Shown here piece by piece: positions 25,901-36,071 of a DNA stretch of 64,000 nucleotides. Position 1 is the stretch's first letter, and every line of letters begins with the position of its first letter. Source of the stretch: Bolinopsis microptera (taxonomy: Eukaryota; Ctenophora; Tentaculata; Lobata; Bolinopsidae); contig NC_087084.1 in NCBI RefSeq assembly GCF_026151205.1, forward strand, positions 250,001 to 314,000, written 5' to 3'. The notes under the pieces are model-generated. The model saw nothing but the letters and a program-made list of their open reading frames with translations, was not told the DNA's origin and did not search any database. The position numbers and the translations under genes were made by a program.

Positions 25901-28900
25901 TTATTAATCAATGGTAATTACATGATAAATGAAATTATAGAAGTCACACTAAAATATAATAATGTAAAATAGAATATATTAAAATAAATGCACTACTAAA
26001 AGTACTATATAACTAACGGTCTGCAAAACTGGTTGGAGTCGCAATTTGTAAACATGCTAATTACTATTCAATAATAATAGATAAAAAGTTTTGCGCGGCA
26101 GATGTAAATTCGGCATTGCATCATGGCAGTGAAATTAAAATGCTATGTTGTTGATAAAAGATCATAGTCATTTGTCGCGAGTGATCTTTCTCTACGCGTT
26201 GTCGCTTACTAACTGGGTGCTGTAGTCTATTTGCGAGCGCCCTTCTCTTTGAGACTTTCTTAGCCCAGGTATACTATAAAGTAAGAAATTTGGCCAATTT
26301 TCATCGTCTCCTGAGCTTTGCAGCTTGAGGAGTTCGCGCTTAGCTGAATTTTTAAAGATTTCAATTGAAAAGGTAGAACTTGGAATAGTTATATCCTTAC
26401 TTTGTTTAGTAATAGAGAGCATGGGTCCTTTGAAGAAAAGAGTATTTCTAAATGTTGGGCCGTTGTAAGTTGTGAACCAAGAAAGGTTATGTTCGTATGT
26501 GGAATTAAAGGTGGGAATATCGTGAGGGAAAAGTTCTTTTATGGATTTAGGGAGAAGGCTTGGCATGTTCCTTACTTTGTGTAGTAGAATAAGAGCGTTT
26601 TTTACAATGACGCTATGGACTGTTAGGATATTATGCAATCTAAACGCACTTTTTGTGTGCTCCGGGGGATTGCCGTCTTTATATCTGTAATTTACATATC
26701 CTGACATAACAGCTCTAATTCCCTGCTTTTGCTTGGTGAACAGAGATTCAATGTGACATTTTGAGGCAAATCCCCACACTAAAGAACAGAAATTTAGATG
26801 GGATTGGATAAGGCTTTGGAAAATGTTTAGGCGGGCTTTGATAGGTAGAAGGTGCTTTAGCTTATACATAACTCCGAGGTAGCGACCCATCTTTATTCTA
26901 ACTGCCGTAATGTGTTTTTGCCAAGTCAGATTTTCGTCTAGGATCACTTCTAAAAATCTTGCTTCAGTCTTACGTTCGATTACAGTGTTGTCAATGGACA
27001 AATTAAAGCCGCTGAAGTCGATTCTTTTTCTAGTGAAAATCATGTAACACGTCTAACAGCAACCTTCACATATTAGGGGTAAGTTTACTGTACTCATCAG
27101 CAACCTTCACATATTAGGGGTAAGTTTACTGTACTCATCAGCAACCTTCACATATTAGGGGTAAGTTTACTGTACTCCTTCACATATTAGGGGTAAGTTT
27201 ACTGTACTCATCAGCAACCTTCACATATTAGGGGTAAGTTTACTGTACTCATCAGCAACCTTCACATATTAGGGGTAAGTTTACTGTACTCATCAGCAAC
27301 CTTCACATATTAGGGGTAAGTTTACTGTACTCATCAGCAACCTTCACATATTAGGGGTAAGTTTACTGTACTCATCAGCAACCTTCACATATTAGGGGTA
27401 AGTTTACTGTACTCATCAGCAACCTTCACATATTAGGGGTAAGTTTACTGTACTCATCAGCAACCTTCACATATTAGGGGAAAGTTTACTGTACTCATCA
27501 GCAACCTTCACATATTAGGGGTAAGTTTACTGTACTCATCAGCAACCTTCACATATTAGGGGTAAGTTTACTGTACTCATCAGCAACCTTCACATATTAG
27601 TGGTAAGTTTACTCTACTCATCAGCAACCTTCACATATTAGGGGTAAGTTTACTGTACTCATCAGCAACCTTCACATATTAGGGGAAAGTTTACTGTACT
27701 CATCAGCAACCTTCACATATTAGGGGTAAGTTTACTGTACTCATCAGCAACCTTAACATATTAGGGGTAAGTTTACTGTACTCATCAGCAATCTTTACAT
27801 ATTAGGGGTAAGTTTACTCATCAGCAACCTTCACATATTAAGGGTAAGTTTACTGTACTCATCAGCAACCTTCACATATTAGGGGTAAGTTTACTGTACT
27901 CATCAGCAACCTTCACATATTAGGGGTAAGTTTACTGTACTCATCAGCAACCTTCACATATTAGGGGAAAGTTTACTGTACTCATCAGCAACCTTCACAT
28001 ATTAGGGGTAAGTTTACTGTACTCATCAGCAACCTTCACATATTAGGGGTAAGTTTACTGTACTCATCAGCAACCTTCACATATTAGTGGTAAGTTTACT
28101 CTACTCATCAGCAACCTTCACATATTAGGGGTAAGTTTACTGTACTCATCAGCAACCTTCACATATTAGGGGAAAGTTTACTGTACTCATCAGCAACCTT
28201 CACATATTAGGGGTAAGTTTACTGTACTCATCAGCAACCTTAACATATTAGGGGTAAGTTTACTGTACTCATCAGCAATCTTTACATATTAGGGGTAAGT
28301 TTACTCATCAGCAACCTTCACATATTAAGGGTAAGTTTACTGTACTCATCAGCATTCTTCACATATTAGGGGTAAGTTTACTGTACTCATCAGCAACCTT
28401 CACATATTAGGGGTAATTTTACTGTACTCATCAGCAACCTTCACATATTAGGGGTAAGTTTACTGTACTCATCAGCAATCTTTACATATTAGGGGTAAGT
28501 TTACTGTACTCATCAGCAACCTTCACATATTAGTGGTAAGTTTACTGTACTCATCAGCAACCTTCACATATTAGGGGTAAGTTTACTGTACTCATCAGCA
28601 ACCTTCACATATTAGGGGTAAGTTTACTGTACTCCTTCACATATTAGGGGTAAGTTTACTGTACTCATCAGCAACCTTCACATATTAGGGGTAAGTTTAC
28701 TGTACTCATCAGCAACCTTCACATATTAGGGGTAAGTTTACTGTACTCATCAGCAACCTTCACATATTAGGGGTAAGTTTACTGTACTCATCAGCAACCT
28801 TCACATATTAGGGGTAAGTTTACTGTACTCATCAGCAACCTTCACATATTAGGGGTAAGTTTACTGTACTCATCAGCAATCTTTACATATTAGGGGTAAG

Positions 28901-31900
28901 TTTAATGTACTCATCAGCAACCTTCACATATTAGAGGGTAAGTTTACTGTACTCATCAGCAACCTTCACATATTAGGGGTAAGTTTACTGTAATCATCAG
29001 CAACCTTCACATATTAGGGGTAAGTTTACTGTAATCATCAGCAACCTTCACATATTAGGGGTAAGTTTACTGTACTCATCAGCAACCTTCACATATTAGG
29101 GGTAAGTTTACTGTACTCATCAGCAACCTTCACATATTAGGGGTAAGTTTACTGTACTCCTTCACATATTAGGGGTAAGTTTACTGTAATCATCAGCAAC
29201 CTTCACATATTAGGGGTAAGTTTACAGTAATCATCAGCAACCTTCACATATTAGGGGTAAGTTTACTGTACTCATCAGCAACCTTCACATATTAGGGGTA
29301 AGTTTACTGTACTCATCAGCAACCTTTACATATTAGGGGTAAGTTTACTGTACTCATCAGCATCCTTCACATATTAGGGGTAAGTTTACTGTACTCATCA
29401 GCATTCTTCACATATTAGGGGTAAGTTTACTGTACTCATTAGCAACCTTCACATATTAGGGGTAAGTTTACTGTACTCGTCAGCAACCTTCACATATTAG
29501 GGGTAAGTTTACTGTACTCATCAGCAACCTTCACATATTAGGGGTAAGTTTACTGTACTCATCAGCAACCTTCACATATTAGGGGTAAGTTTACTGTACT
29601 CATCAGCAACCTTCGCATATTAGGGGTAAGTTTACTGTACTCATCAGCAACCTTCACATATTAGGGGTAAGTTTACTGTACTCATCAGCAACCTTCACAT
29701 ATTAGGGGTAAGTTTACTGTACTCATCAGCAACCTTCACATATTAGGGGTAAGTTTACTGTACTCATCAGCAACCTTCGCATATTAGGGGTAAGTTTACT
29801 GTACTCATCAGCAACCTTCACATATTAGGGGTAAGTTTACTGTACTCATCAGCAACCTTCACATATTAGGGGTAAGTTTACTGTACTCATCAGCAACCTT
29901 CGCATATTAGGGGTAAGTTTACTGTACTCATCAGCAACCTTCACATATTAGGGGTAAGTTTACTGTACTCATCAGCAACCTTCACATATTAGGGGTCAGT
30001 TCAGTGTTCACCACTTTAATTTGAAGTGCAATACTAAGTAGTAACATTGTTATTTTAATTAATAACTTATATATTATTATATTATATAATTGTGGGTGGC
30101 GTCGTCTACTGACAGTGCTCAATCGGCAAGCCGAGAGCTAGATACAAATAGGAACGACCGGTTGAGTCAAACAATTGTTTCAATCATGGAAGCATGATAT
30201 CACCAGTGACAATTGAGGTAGGAAATAAAATTATTTTAAGTACAAAGCTAAAAGTTTACATGAATAATCACTCGCGTCGCGAAACATAATATAGCCTCCA
30301 TATTTTTTACTCGCATTCAAATTATTATATTCGATTTATTTGACTCAACTGGTCGTTTCTACTTGTATTATTATATAATATATACTTTAAAAAATCTGAT
30401 CTATTTAATCACGAATGTAATCTAATAATCATAATTGATATAATCTAATAAGTTGCTAACACAATCTAATAAATAATCTAATTACAGGTGTTATTAAAAA
30501 CTCCCAGACGAATAAGGAAGGAACATTTGGCTAGACGATATCGTAAGAGCGCTAAGTTAATGATGGTTCTTACTGCTTATCTAATGTTATCTCTCAGTCC
30601 GGGTGAGCCTAAGATACTGATAGCCATCTCGTTCAATTTTAACAAGAATTGCGCCGGTTAGCGGACGCTAAATTTCCATCAACCGTATAGGTATGAACTT
30701 TTAAAATTTAAAATTACAATTAACGATCGTTTCATGTTGGTCAAATTATCAAATAATGGTTTTTTATTCATCATTCTTGGGGCGCTACGGAGCACAAAAT
30801 GGAGGGGTTGCCATTGTCAATTATTCAAATTTAAAAAGTTAAATGACCGAACAACGTAGCCTGTGTGGTTATATGCAGTTATGCAGCCATGTGAAGGAAT
30901 AGTTTTTTACAATTTACATAAGTTGTTAGATTAAATAAATGGTAGTCGTGAAATCTGTGGTAGGTAATGTAACTCATAATAATGTAACTCATGGACCATT
31001 TATGGTCCAATTCGTATATTAAATCAATCAGTATCACTCGACAATCATGTTCAACATACAACATAACTTCAGCATCATAATTTGTTTAACAATATAAAGG
31101 ATTACTATTACTAATATGTAATATCGGGAGCCAAGTCGGTGGTTGCACCAAGCACTCACAACAAAACGAGAAGTTTGTATGTTGTAGCGCATTAATGATC
31201 ATTGATCAAGTTTAAAAAAAGCTTGAACTACTTTAACTTCAATTACCATAGAATTCAAATTGTATGCTTGGTGCAGTGCATTCGAAAGTGTAATTCAATC
31301 AATCGTCAAATCGTGCAAACGTATGCGGAGGGTAACTATGGCGACAACACTATTACTGCTCTGCGCGCGGAGAAGTTACATTAAAATGGCGTATCTTTGT
31401 CCATATTTATAGGGTGGAAAAATAAAGGAGCACACTTTTTCCATTCACACCCTTTTGTAAAACAGCAATTTTTTTTTTTGTTCAGGGAGCAGGCTTGCCA
31501 CATAGGTCCAGGAGTACCGAACGTTTAGGCAGGGTGCTAGGTTATGGAACACACTCAACTAGTATAGGTAGTCTGAGAGTCCGAAATCTCCAAAAGGAGA
31601 TGTCATCAGAGTGTGATCCACTGCCTGACTAACCTGTGGGTAGAGTTCTTTAGACTCTATTATGATGACAGGTAGTATCTTCTGTATGTTGCTGAGATCC
31701 AGTGTCCATGGTACCTATCACCTATCTAGATAATAATAACGAAATGGGAGGCTCTATTTGTCCAAGTGTGCTTCAAATTAAACTGATAAATAAAATACAA
31801 ATTTGAATTTAAAAATTTTTAAAACCAATAATAAATATAAGGATAAATACCTTGACTGAAATAGTGAATGTCTCTGAAGAAGTAGAGACGTAGAACTTGT

Positions 31901-34900
31901 TACGACACGATATAATGCTGAAAGAAAGCCTGTCTCTGAAGAAGGAGAGACAATAAAACAAGATGCGACACGGTATGTTGAAATAATTTTTTCCATTCAC
32001 ACTCTTTTGTAAAAAGCAATAGTGAAAGGTTACAAATGGTCGTTTTTGCAGAAAAAGAGGGATTTTGGAGAACGAGGTGGGTGGGTTTAAATATGTCGTC
32101 AGTCCTTCCTTGCTAATACTTAATTTACTTCCGTCCGTTGACATGACAACTAGCTGCGCGTATCGTGCGAGGGTTGCTTGCGGATATGTGATGTATAGGC
32201 ATAGCTACCCTGTGGTCAATGAATGCCCGGCGCGAGTGTATTTTATTGTACACTATGTAATGTATAGTATTAGGTAATAAGCCCAATTTGTACGTGGCTC
32301 GCGTAGTGTACTGATGTGTATAAAACATGAGTATTAATGCTTTTCATGCAAACAAGTGAAAACGAATCTTTTATGTCATGTATCCTGGGTTTGGACAGGA
32401 TCATATGCCAAAAATAATTTATTTTTGCTCACAATTTCTTGAATTACAGATACAAGTGAAGTTCTACGGCAATTAAATTGAATTTCAAGTGTTTCCCGTA
32501 TTTAAAGCATAATTTATCAATATTATTATTATGAAGTGAGCTGATTAGCAAGCTTATACTTATAAATTAATTATAGTAAATGGAAATCTAGCGTCCGCCA
32601 AAACGAAACAACGGGCGCAATTCTTGTTTCCTTTGTGACACCACGAAAAATCTATCTACCTACTATTTCCATTTTCAATTCCTACCACTTCTAACCATTG
32701 GTACCATGATCAATGGATACTCAGGATCTCAACACACACAAAAGATACTACCTGCCATAATTATAGATTCTAGCGAACTCTATCCACAAGTTAGTCAGGC
32801 AGTGGCTCACACTCTGAGTCTGATGACATCTCTTTTTGGAGATTTTCGGACTCTCAGACTACCTAATTAACTGTGTACCACAACCTAGCACCCTGCCTAA
32901 ACGTTCGGAACTCCTGGACCTATTTGTCAAGCCTGCTCCCTGAACAAAACAAAAAACTTCTAACCATCTTATGCCTTTATACTTTTTTTAGAAAAAAAAG
33001 TTGATGGAAAAAATATGCAATATCTGGCTTTTTTCGTTTTTATAAACTTAGTAATTTACAATGTAATTTAATCATAATGCTAGTCATAATTGTATCACGT
33101 CGTGACCCCATTGTCGTTTCCCTGTCGTTTTCTATACAGGGGCCGCGCAATCGTGCGTGGCGGGTCATAAAACGTATGACAAATTCATAACTAATTGCAT
33201 CCAAGATATCATTCATAAGATCTGTTTACCATCATGACGTCATAAGTAGTCCGCGGACTAGTCCACAGATTGGGTCGGGCTTCGTGGATACTACCCAAAG
33301 GTTATTGTAACGCGTTACCATAGTTACATACTAGCTTTAATTGTATATCATGAAAATAATAGCAGTTGGGATTACACCTTTGTCACACTAATCTGACATT
33401 GTAACCATTATCCTATAACTTAATATTGTTTCAGTTTTTATCGGATCATACCTTCTGATTGTTAACGTTATCCGTCCCAACACCATTCCAATGGAGAGTT
33501 TTCCATCCATGAGACTTATTCTTACTTCACATATGCTCTTTTTAGGTTAGTTTAAATAAACTAATAGTTCTAATGTACTGACAGTACTAGTGGTTACTAG
33601 TAGTAACTAATAGTAACTAGTGGTGCATCGATTTAGAATTGGCGGTTTATAAATTTTTATTCGATTCTACGGTTTAAAAAATACGTTTAGTAAAGTATTT
33701 TTAAGTTCTTAGCGTTTCGAGTGGACCCTCTATAAATATAATTATTATTATCAGAGATTTCTTCTTCAACCTGGGAATCAATTATACTTATAGCATTACA
33801 ACCCAGGAAATGGCGCAGTGACACCAATATTCTTTGGTTTGTTCAACACTTCTATCCGAAATAAATCCACTGTAGTTATACAACGTCAGGGTACTTCCCT
33901 CATCTCGTCTATCAGCAGAAAGTTACAGAAAAAGGGTGCGTACATTTCAACTATGATAACACACATCATAATTATATGTAGGTTGTGTCATTTGTGTAAC
34001 TGTATACACACAGTTACAACTTACACACATGTGTATATATACACAATAATGTATATTGTATACTGTATATTATATACATTGTATCGGTAATAAATAAGTA
34101 AATAGCCTGCCAAATGCCAATCAAATGGTGTACGAACTGCATTGCTTGTATGATATTAATATGATTTATTGCATGTAATGGAAACCCTGTAATGGATACC
34201 CGGTAATGGAAACCCTGTAATGGATACCCGGTAATGGATACCCTGTAATGGAAACCCTGTAATGGATACCCGGTAATGGATACCCTGTAATGGATACCCG
34301 GTAATGGATACCCTGTAATGGATACCCTGTAATGGATATCCTGTAATGGATACCCTGTAATGGAAACCCTGTAATGGATACTGTAATGGATACCCTGTAA
34401 TGGATACCCTGTAATGGATACCCTGTAACGGATATCCTGTAATGGATACCCTGTAATGGATACCCTGTAATGGATATCCTGTAATGGATACCCTGTAATG
34501 GAAACCCTGTAATGGATACTGTAATGGATACCCTGTAATGGATACCCTGTAATGGATACCCTGTAATGGATACCCTGTTAAAATAGGTTTCTGGACGAAT
34601 GTCTCTCACTCCTCGTTCTCCTCCTCCTTACGGAAAATGTTTCAAGATTCAGCCAGCGCCAAGGTTTCAGTACAGAAAGAGGAGGATCAAACCCGACTTG
34701 TCGGTAAGAAATTCTTTATAACACTTCCTTATGTGGTAATGTATTTAGTGCTTTATAGCACTTCCTTATGTGGTAATGTATTTAGTGCTTGTTTAATTTA
34801 TATTTATTATCAACCGTATCTGAGATTCTGTGATTGAATACAATTTGTTGATGATAATATTATGATTGTTATAATAGATATTTTATATGAACTCTTACAC

Positions 34901-35918
34901 ATTACATTAACTGGGAATACACATGCATTATGGAGTTTAAATTATCACTTTTGTCACCATGCCAGCCGCTTTGGCATAGGCAATTTTGAATTTTTATTTC
35001 CATAATATCGGTTTTTGGTATAAGCAGGATAATGATATAAATGCTTCATTTGATTTCATTTCATAATTTTTTATTTGTTTTAAATTTGATTATTTCAATA
35101 AAACATAATTCATGTCTAATAACCTTAATAATCTTACCATACTTATTTCTCATATATTTATAATACTTAGTGATATAGTTCCTAATATGGTATGTTATCT
35201 TCAGTGCCGAGACAGAGCAGCAACACAACACAAAACGGAACTCAGCAGACTGTAATCACTGACATTGGGTGCTCTCCTTTCGATAGCCCTAATCAGAGGT
35301 AACAACAACCAATCAGGACACACTATTCACACCACGTGACACAAACCAACCAATCAGAAGACAGTATTTACACCACATGACACAAACCAGCCAATGAGAA
35401 GACAGTATACACACCACGTGACACAAACCAACCAATCAGAAGACAGTATTCACACCACGTGACACAAACCAGCCAATGAGAAGACAGTATACACACCACG
35501 TGACACAAACCAGCCAATGAGAAGACAGTATACACACCACGTGACACAAACCAACCAATCAGAAGACAGTATTCACACCACGTGACACAAACCAACCAAT
35601 CAGAAGACAGTACTCACACCAAGTGACACAAACCAACCAATCAGAAGACAGTATTCACACCACGTGACACAAACCAACCAATCAGAAGACAGTATTCACA
35701 CCACGTGACACAAACCAACCAATCAGAAGACAGTATTCACACCACGTGACACAAACCAACCAATCAGAAGACAGTATTTACGTAGTCTCATGCTGACCCC
35801 TAATTTCAGGTTCGTGTTCCCAGCCCCCTCCTCGAGCGAGGGTCTTGAAGGAGAACTGCTCAGAGTCTGGGACGAGGAGTATCTCAAGGTTAGCAACGGG
35901 GTCGAGTCAGAAGTTTGA
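18887..35918 (+). CDS. Class A (rhodopsin-like) GPCR, 11 coding exons, 17 kb
   Basis: Eleven exons join in consistent phase into one frame of 766 codons (459 if translation begins at the last ATG in the N-terminal array, 19808), ending TGA at 35916-35918. Class A landmarks are in order: GN in TM1 (split by intron 1), SLCCANLL in TM2 (Asn where most receptors have Asp2.50), MCTISGF and SIDRF (DRF for DRY) in TM3, a Trp in TM4, an ECL2 Cys (FSCG) pairing with the TM3 Cys, PIPIV in TM5, a basic ICL3 (RRIRK..RRYRK), a Pro in TM6 (SLSP) and TPIFF in place of NPxxY in TM7. The tail of about 130 residues ends SEV, a class I PDZ-ligand pattern. The ligand cannot be told. It is a plasma-membrane receptor by family. 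Introns total about 14.7 kb, mostly tandem repeats. An upstream exon is possible because the first exon starts at an acceptor-like site. Confidence 0.9.
18890..19826 (+). repeat. 51-bp array inside the first GPCR exon, 18 copies
   Basis: Exact 51-bp period (17 codons), with CAGTTCAC anchors 918 bp apart from the first to the last copy. Copies differ only by AAC/ATC, ACT/ATT and AAC/AGC changes. The period keeps the frame, unlike the 16, 31, 41 and 14-bp periods of the intronic arrays of the same gene. Confidence 0.95.
20146..20268 (+). CDS. GPCR exon 2: TM1 end to TM2
   Basis: Acceptor ATCACCAG|GTAAC, donor CATAG|GTCAGT, phase 1 on both sides. It encodes GNSVMLWSIVF (with the conserved TM1 Asn), the short ICL1 and TM2 (NNVFLASLCCANLLNGLFTM). 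Intron 1 is only 196 bp and contains a two-copy 21-bp duplication with TGACGTCA, a CRE-type site. Confidence 0.9.
20272..21268 (+). repeat. Intron 2 array: 16-bp unit, about 62 copies
   Basis: The unit GTGTATAGTGGAGGTA starts 3 nt after the donor of exon 2. Its AGGTAGTGTATAG resembles the donor itself (ATAG|GTCAGTGTATAG), so the array may have grown from the splice site. Six copies carry an extra 5-bp GTGTA, spaced about 115-185 bp apart, which marks a higher-order pattern. Confidence 0.95.
21412..21550 (+). CDS. GPCR exon 3: ECL1 and TM3
   Basis: Acceptor TTTCTCTCAG|CT, donor CGACAG|GTTAGT (phase 1 in, phase 2 out). It encodes HSLTSNQSDVTVLPLKKA (with an NQS sequon) and TM3 starting MCTISGF and ending LLSIDR. 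The TM3 Cys is the usual disulphide partner of ECL2. Confidence 0.93.
21551..22520 (+). repeat. Intron 3 array: 31-bp copies of the exon 3 end plus donor
   Basis: About 31 copies. Each unit has TACTCAGTATTGACAG followed by GTTAGTAATC, nearly the same as the true junction TACTCAGTATCGACAG|GTTAGTAATC. Many copies read GACATGTTAG, so the last exon base of the donor is mutated (G to T) and the site is weakened. Read from exon 3, the array meets a TGA in the first unit. Confidence 0.95.
22548..22682 (+). CDS. GPCR exon 4: ICL2 and TM4
   Basis: Acceptor TTTTCCACCCAG|A, donor TACAG|GTCAGA, phase 2 on both sides. It completes DRF and encodes VLIRYPIWYKLKQNKNR (ICL2) and TM4 with the conserved Trp (LLLLLTWTFSCGLVTPPIF). 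Confidence 0.93.
22738..22800 (+). repeat. 10-bp repeat in intron 4
   Basis: About six copies of AAAAGTATGT in a 130-bp intron. Confidence 0.85.
22813..22978 (+). CDS. GPCR exon 5: ECL2 and TM5
   Basis: Acceptor CAACTCAG|A, donor TTAGGG|GTAAGT, phase 2 in and phase 0 out. It encodes YSKWTFSCGIDPIDKV (the ECL2 Cys), then TM5 with two Pro (NSVLPIPIVLISNLHILG). Confidence 0.93.
22979..25842 (+). repeat. Intron 5 array, part 1: 41-bp copies of the exon 5 end plus donor
   Basis: About 70 copies of a 41-bp unit. It has 30 nt identical to the end of exon 5 (ACTCATCAGCAACCTTCACA, then TATTAGGG) and 11 nt of intron (GTAAGTTTACT). Nearly every copy keeps a strong donor GGGGTAAGT. Shorter units lacking CATCAGCAAC recur throughout. 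Reading on from the true donor meets TAG at the end of the first unit. The array continues at 27056-29996 after a LINE insertion. Confidence 0.97.
25843..27055 (-). mobile_element. 5'-truncated LINE inserted in the intron 5 array
   Basis: An insertion of about 1.2 kb with array on both sides. On the minus strand it carries the C-terminal part of a non-LTR retrotransposon and ends in an A-rich tail (TTTTTTTTAAAAAACAAAC). The possible target duplication CAGCA is too short to be sure. Confidence 0.85.
26192..27043 (-). CDS. LINE reverse transcriptase, C-terminal fragment (Jockey/CR1-like)
   Basis: 283 codons that begin inside the polymerase domain. YMIFTRKR and FLEVILDENLTWQKHI are the block after the catalytic YADD in Jockey/CR1-type elements, followed by the usual thumb-like region (IKARLNIFQSLIQSHLNF, LVWGFASK). 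The endonuclease and catalytic palm are absent because of 5' truncation. The remaining frame is intact, so the insertion is fairly young, but it cannot be active by itself. Confidence 0.85.
   Translation of the reverse strand: MIFTRKRIDFSGFNLSIDNTVIERKTEARFLEVILDENLTWQKHITAVRIKMGRYLGVMYKLKHLLPIKARLNIFQSLIQSHLNFCSLVWGFASKCHIESLFTKQKQGIRAVMSGYVNYRYKDGNPPEHTKSAFRLHNILTVHSVIVKNALILLHKVRNMPSLLPKSIKELFPHDIPTFNSTYEHNLSWFTTYNGPTFRNTLFFKGPMLSITKQSKDITIPSSTFSIEIFKNSAKRELLKLQSSGDDENWPNFLLYSIPGLRKSQREGRSQIDYSTQLVSDNA
27056..29996 (+). repeat. Intron 5 array, part 2
   Basis: About 72 more copies of the same 41-bp exon-donor unit. Runs of variant units near 27580-27850 recur near 28060-28310, which shows a block duplication of about 480 bp. 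The array ends in AGGGGTCAGTTCAGTG. Confidence 0.97.
30488..30602 (+). CDS. GPCR exon 6: ICL3 and TM6
   Basis: Acceptor CTAATTACAG|GTG, donor CCGG|GTGAGC, phase 0 in and phase 1 out. It encodes a strongly basic ICL3 (VLLKTPRRIRKEHLARRYRK) and most of TM6 (LMMVLTAYLMLSLSP). Intron 5, just before it, is 7.5 kb. Confidence 0.93.
30643..32626 (+). mobile_element. TIR-bounded element in GPCR intron 6
   Basis: Ends are inverted: CAAGAATTGCGCCGGTTAGC at the left and, read on the minus strand, CAAGAATTGCGCCCGTTG at the right, each followed by GCGGACGCTA(A/G)ATTTCCAT. The first 750 bp match 38488-41023 in reverse orientation. No transposase is seen. The 31469-31714 retroelement fragment is nested inside. 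Confidence 0.65.
31469..31714 (-). mobile_element. SINE-like A-tailed element, copy 1
   Basis: On the minus strand it runs from GGTACCATGGACACTGG to CCTGAACAAAAAAAAAAA. It matches 32699-32955 over its whole length in opposite orientation. No clear pol III box set is recognised, so it could be a LINE 3' end. Confidence 0.7.
32699..32955 (+). mobile_element. SINE-like A-tailed element, copy 2, with 12-bp TSD
   Basis: Runs from TGGTACCATG to CTGAACAAAACAAAAA and is flanked by the exact direct repeat ACTTCTAACCAT (32687-32698 and 32956-32967). The A-rich tail and 12-bp target duplication fit LINE-type retrotransposition. Together with copy 1 it forms an inverted pair about 1 kb apart. Confidence 0.8.
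33435..33545 (+). CDS. GPCR exon 7: TM6 end, ECL3, TM7 start
   Basis: Acceptor TTGTTTCAG|TT, donor TTTTTAG|GTTAGT, phase 1 on both sides. It encodes FIGSYLLIVNVIRPNTIPME (end of TM6 and ECL3) and SMRLILTSHMLFL (start of TM7). Confidence 0.92.
33807..33935 (+). CDS. GPCR exon 8: TM7 end and helix 8
   Basis: Acceptor ACAACCCAG|GA after a TTCTTCTTC tract, donor AAGG|GTGCGT, phase 1 on both sides. It encodes GNGAVTPIFFGLFNTSIRNK, where TPIFF stands at the NPxxY position, and a basic Ser-rich tail. The acceptor was chosen because it keeps phase; the AG 14 nt upstream does not. Confidence 0.85.
34172..34580. repeat. Intron 8 array: 14-bp unit, about 29 copies
   Basis: The unit TGGATACCCTGTAA has AAACC and ATCC variants and a repeated block of about 130-160 bp. 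It ends 6 nt before the acceptor of exon 9, so here the array touches a 3' splice site. Confidence 0.95.
34587..34703 (+). CDS. GPCR exon 9: cytoplasmic tail
   Basis: Acceptor TTAAAATAG|GT (weak pyrimidine tract), donor GTCG|GTAAGA, phase 1 on both sides. It encodes FWTNVSHSSFSSSLRKMFQD and then SASAKVSVQKEEDQTRLV, rich in Ser/Thr suited to kinase control. Intron 9 begins with a two-copy duplication of about 40 bp. Confidence 0.8.
35205..35298 (+). CDS. GPCR exon 10: cytoplasmic tail
   Basis: Acceptor TTATCTTCAG|TG, donor CAGAG|GTAACA, phase 1 in and phase 2 out. It encodes PRQSSNTTQNGTQQTVITD and then IGCSPFDSPNQR. Confidence 0.85.
35320..35790 (+). repeat. Intron 10 array: 41-bp unit with E-box and CCAAT, about 11 copies
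   Basis: The unit contains CCACGTGACACAAACCAACC and AATCAGAAGACAGTATTCA. Most copies have CACGTG and CCAAT. The CCAATCAGAAGACAGTA part resembles the adjoining exon end and donor (CCTAATCAGAG|GTAACA), so it may be another splice-site-seeded array. Related single copies lie upstream of the gene (16885-16970) and downstream of the stop (35925-35970). Confidence 0.95.
35810..35918 (+). CDS. GPCR exon 11: C-terminus and stop
   Basis: Acceptor CTAATTTCAG|G. It encodes FVFPAPSSSEGLEGELLRVW and then DEEYLKVSNGVESEV, stop TGA. The last residues (S-E-V) fit a class I PDZ ligand. Confidence 0.88.
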
Positions 35919-36065
35919 GTAGCCAATCAGAACACAATATTTACACCACGTGACACAAAGTAACCAATCTGAATCAGAACGCAGAAATAACATTAAGTCT
36001 GATTTTAAACGTCTCTCTAGACTCTAACGTTAGTTGTTGGAAATATGTGTTTATTGTCAGCTAGA

Positions 36066-36071
36066 AATAAA
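36066..36071 (+). terminator. Candidate poly(A) signal of the GPCR gene
   Basis: AATAAA 148 nt after the stop codon, in the right orientation and with no closer match. Confidence 0.5.

Noticed and set aside
22979-29996. CRISPR-like array of regularly spaced repeats
   Set aside because: Units are contiguous with no unique spacers, and the locus is an animal intron.
22979-29996. Each 41-bp unit as a mini exon (acceptor CATCAG, donor GGG|GTAAGT)
   Set aside because: The implied intron between units would be 22 nt, too short for normal animal splicing.
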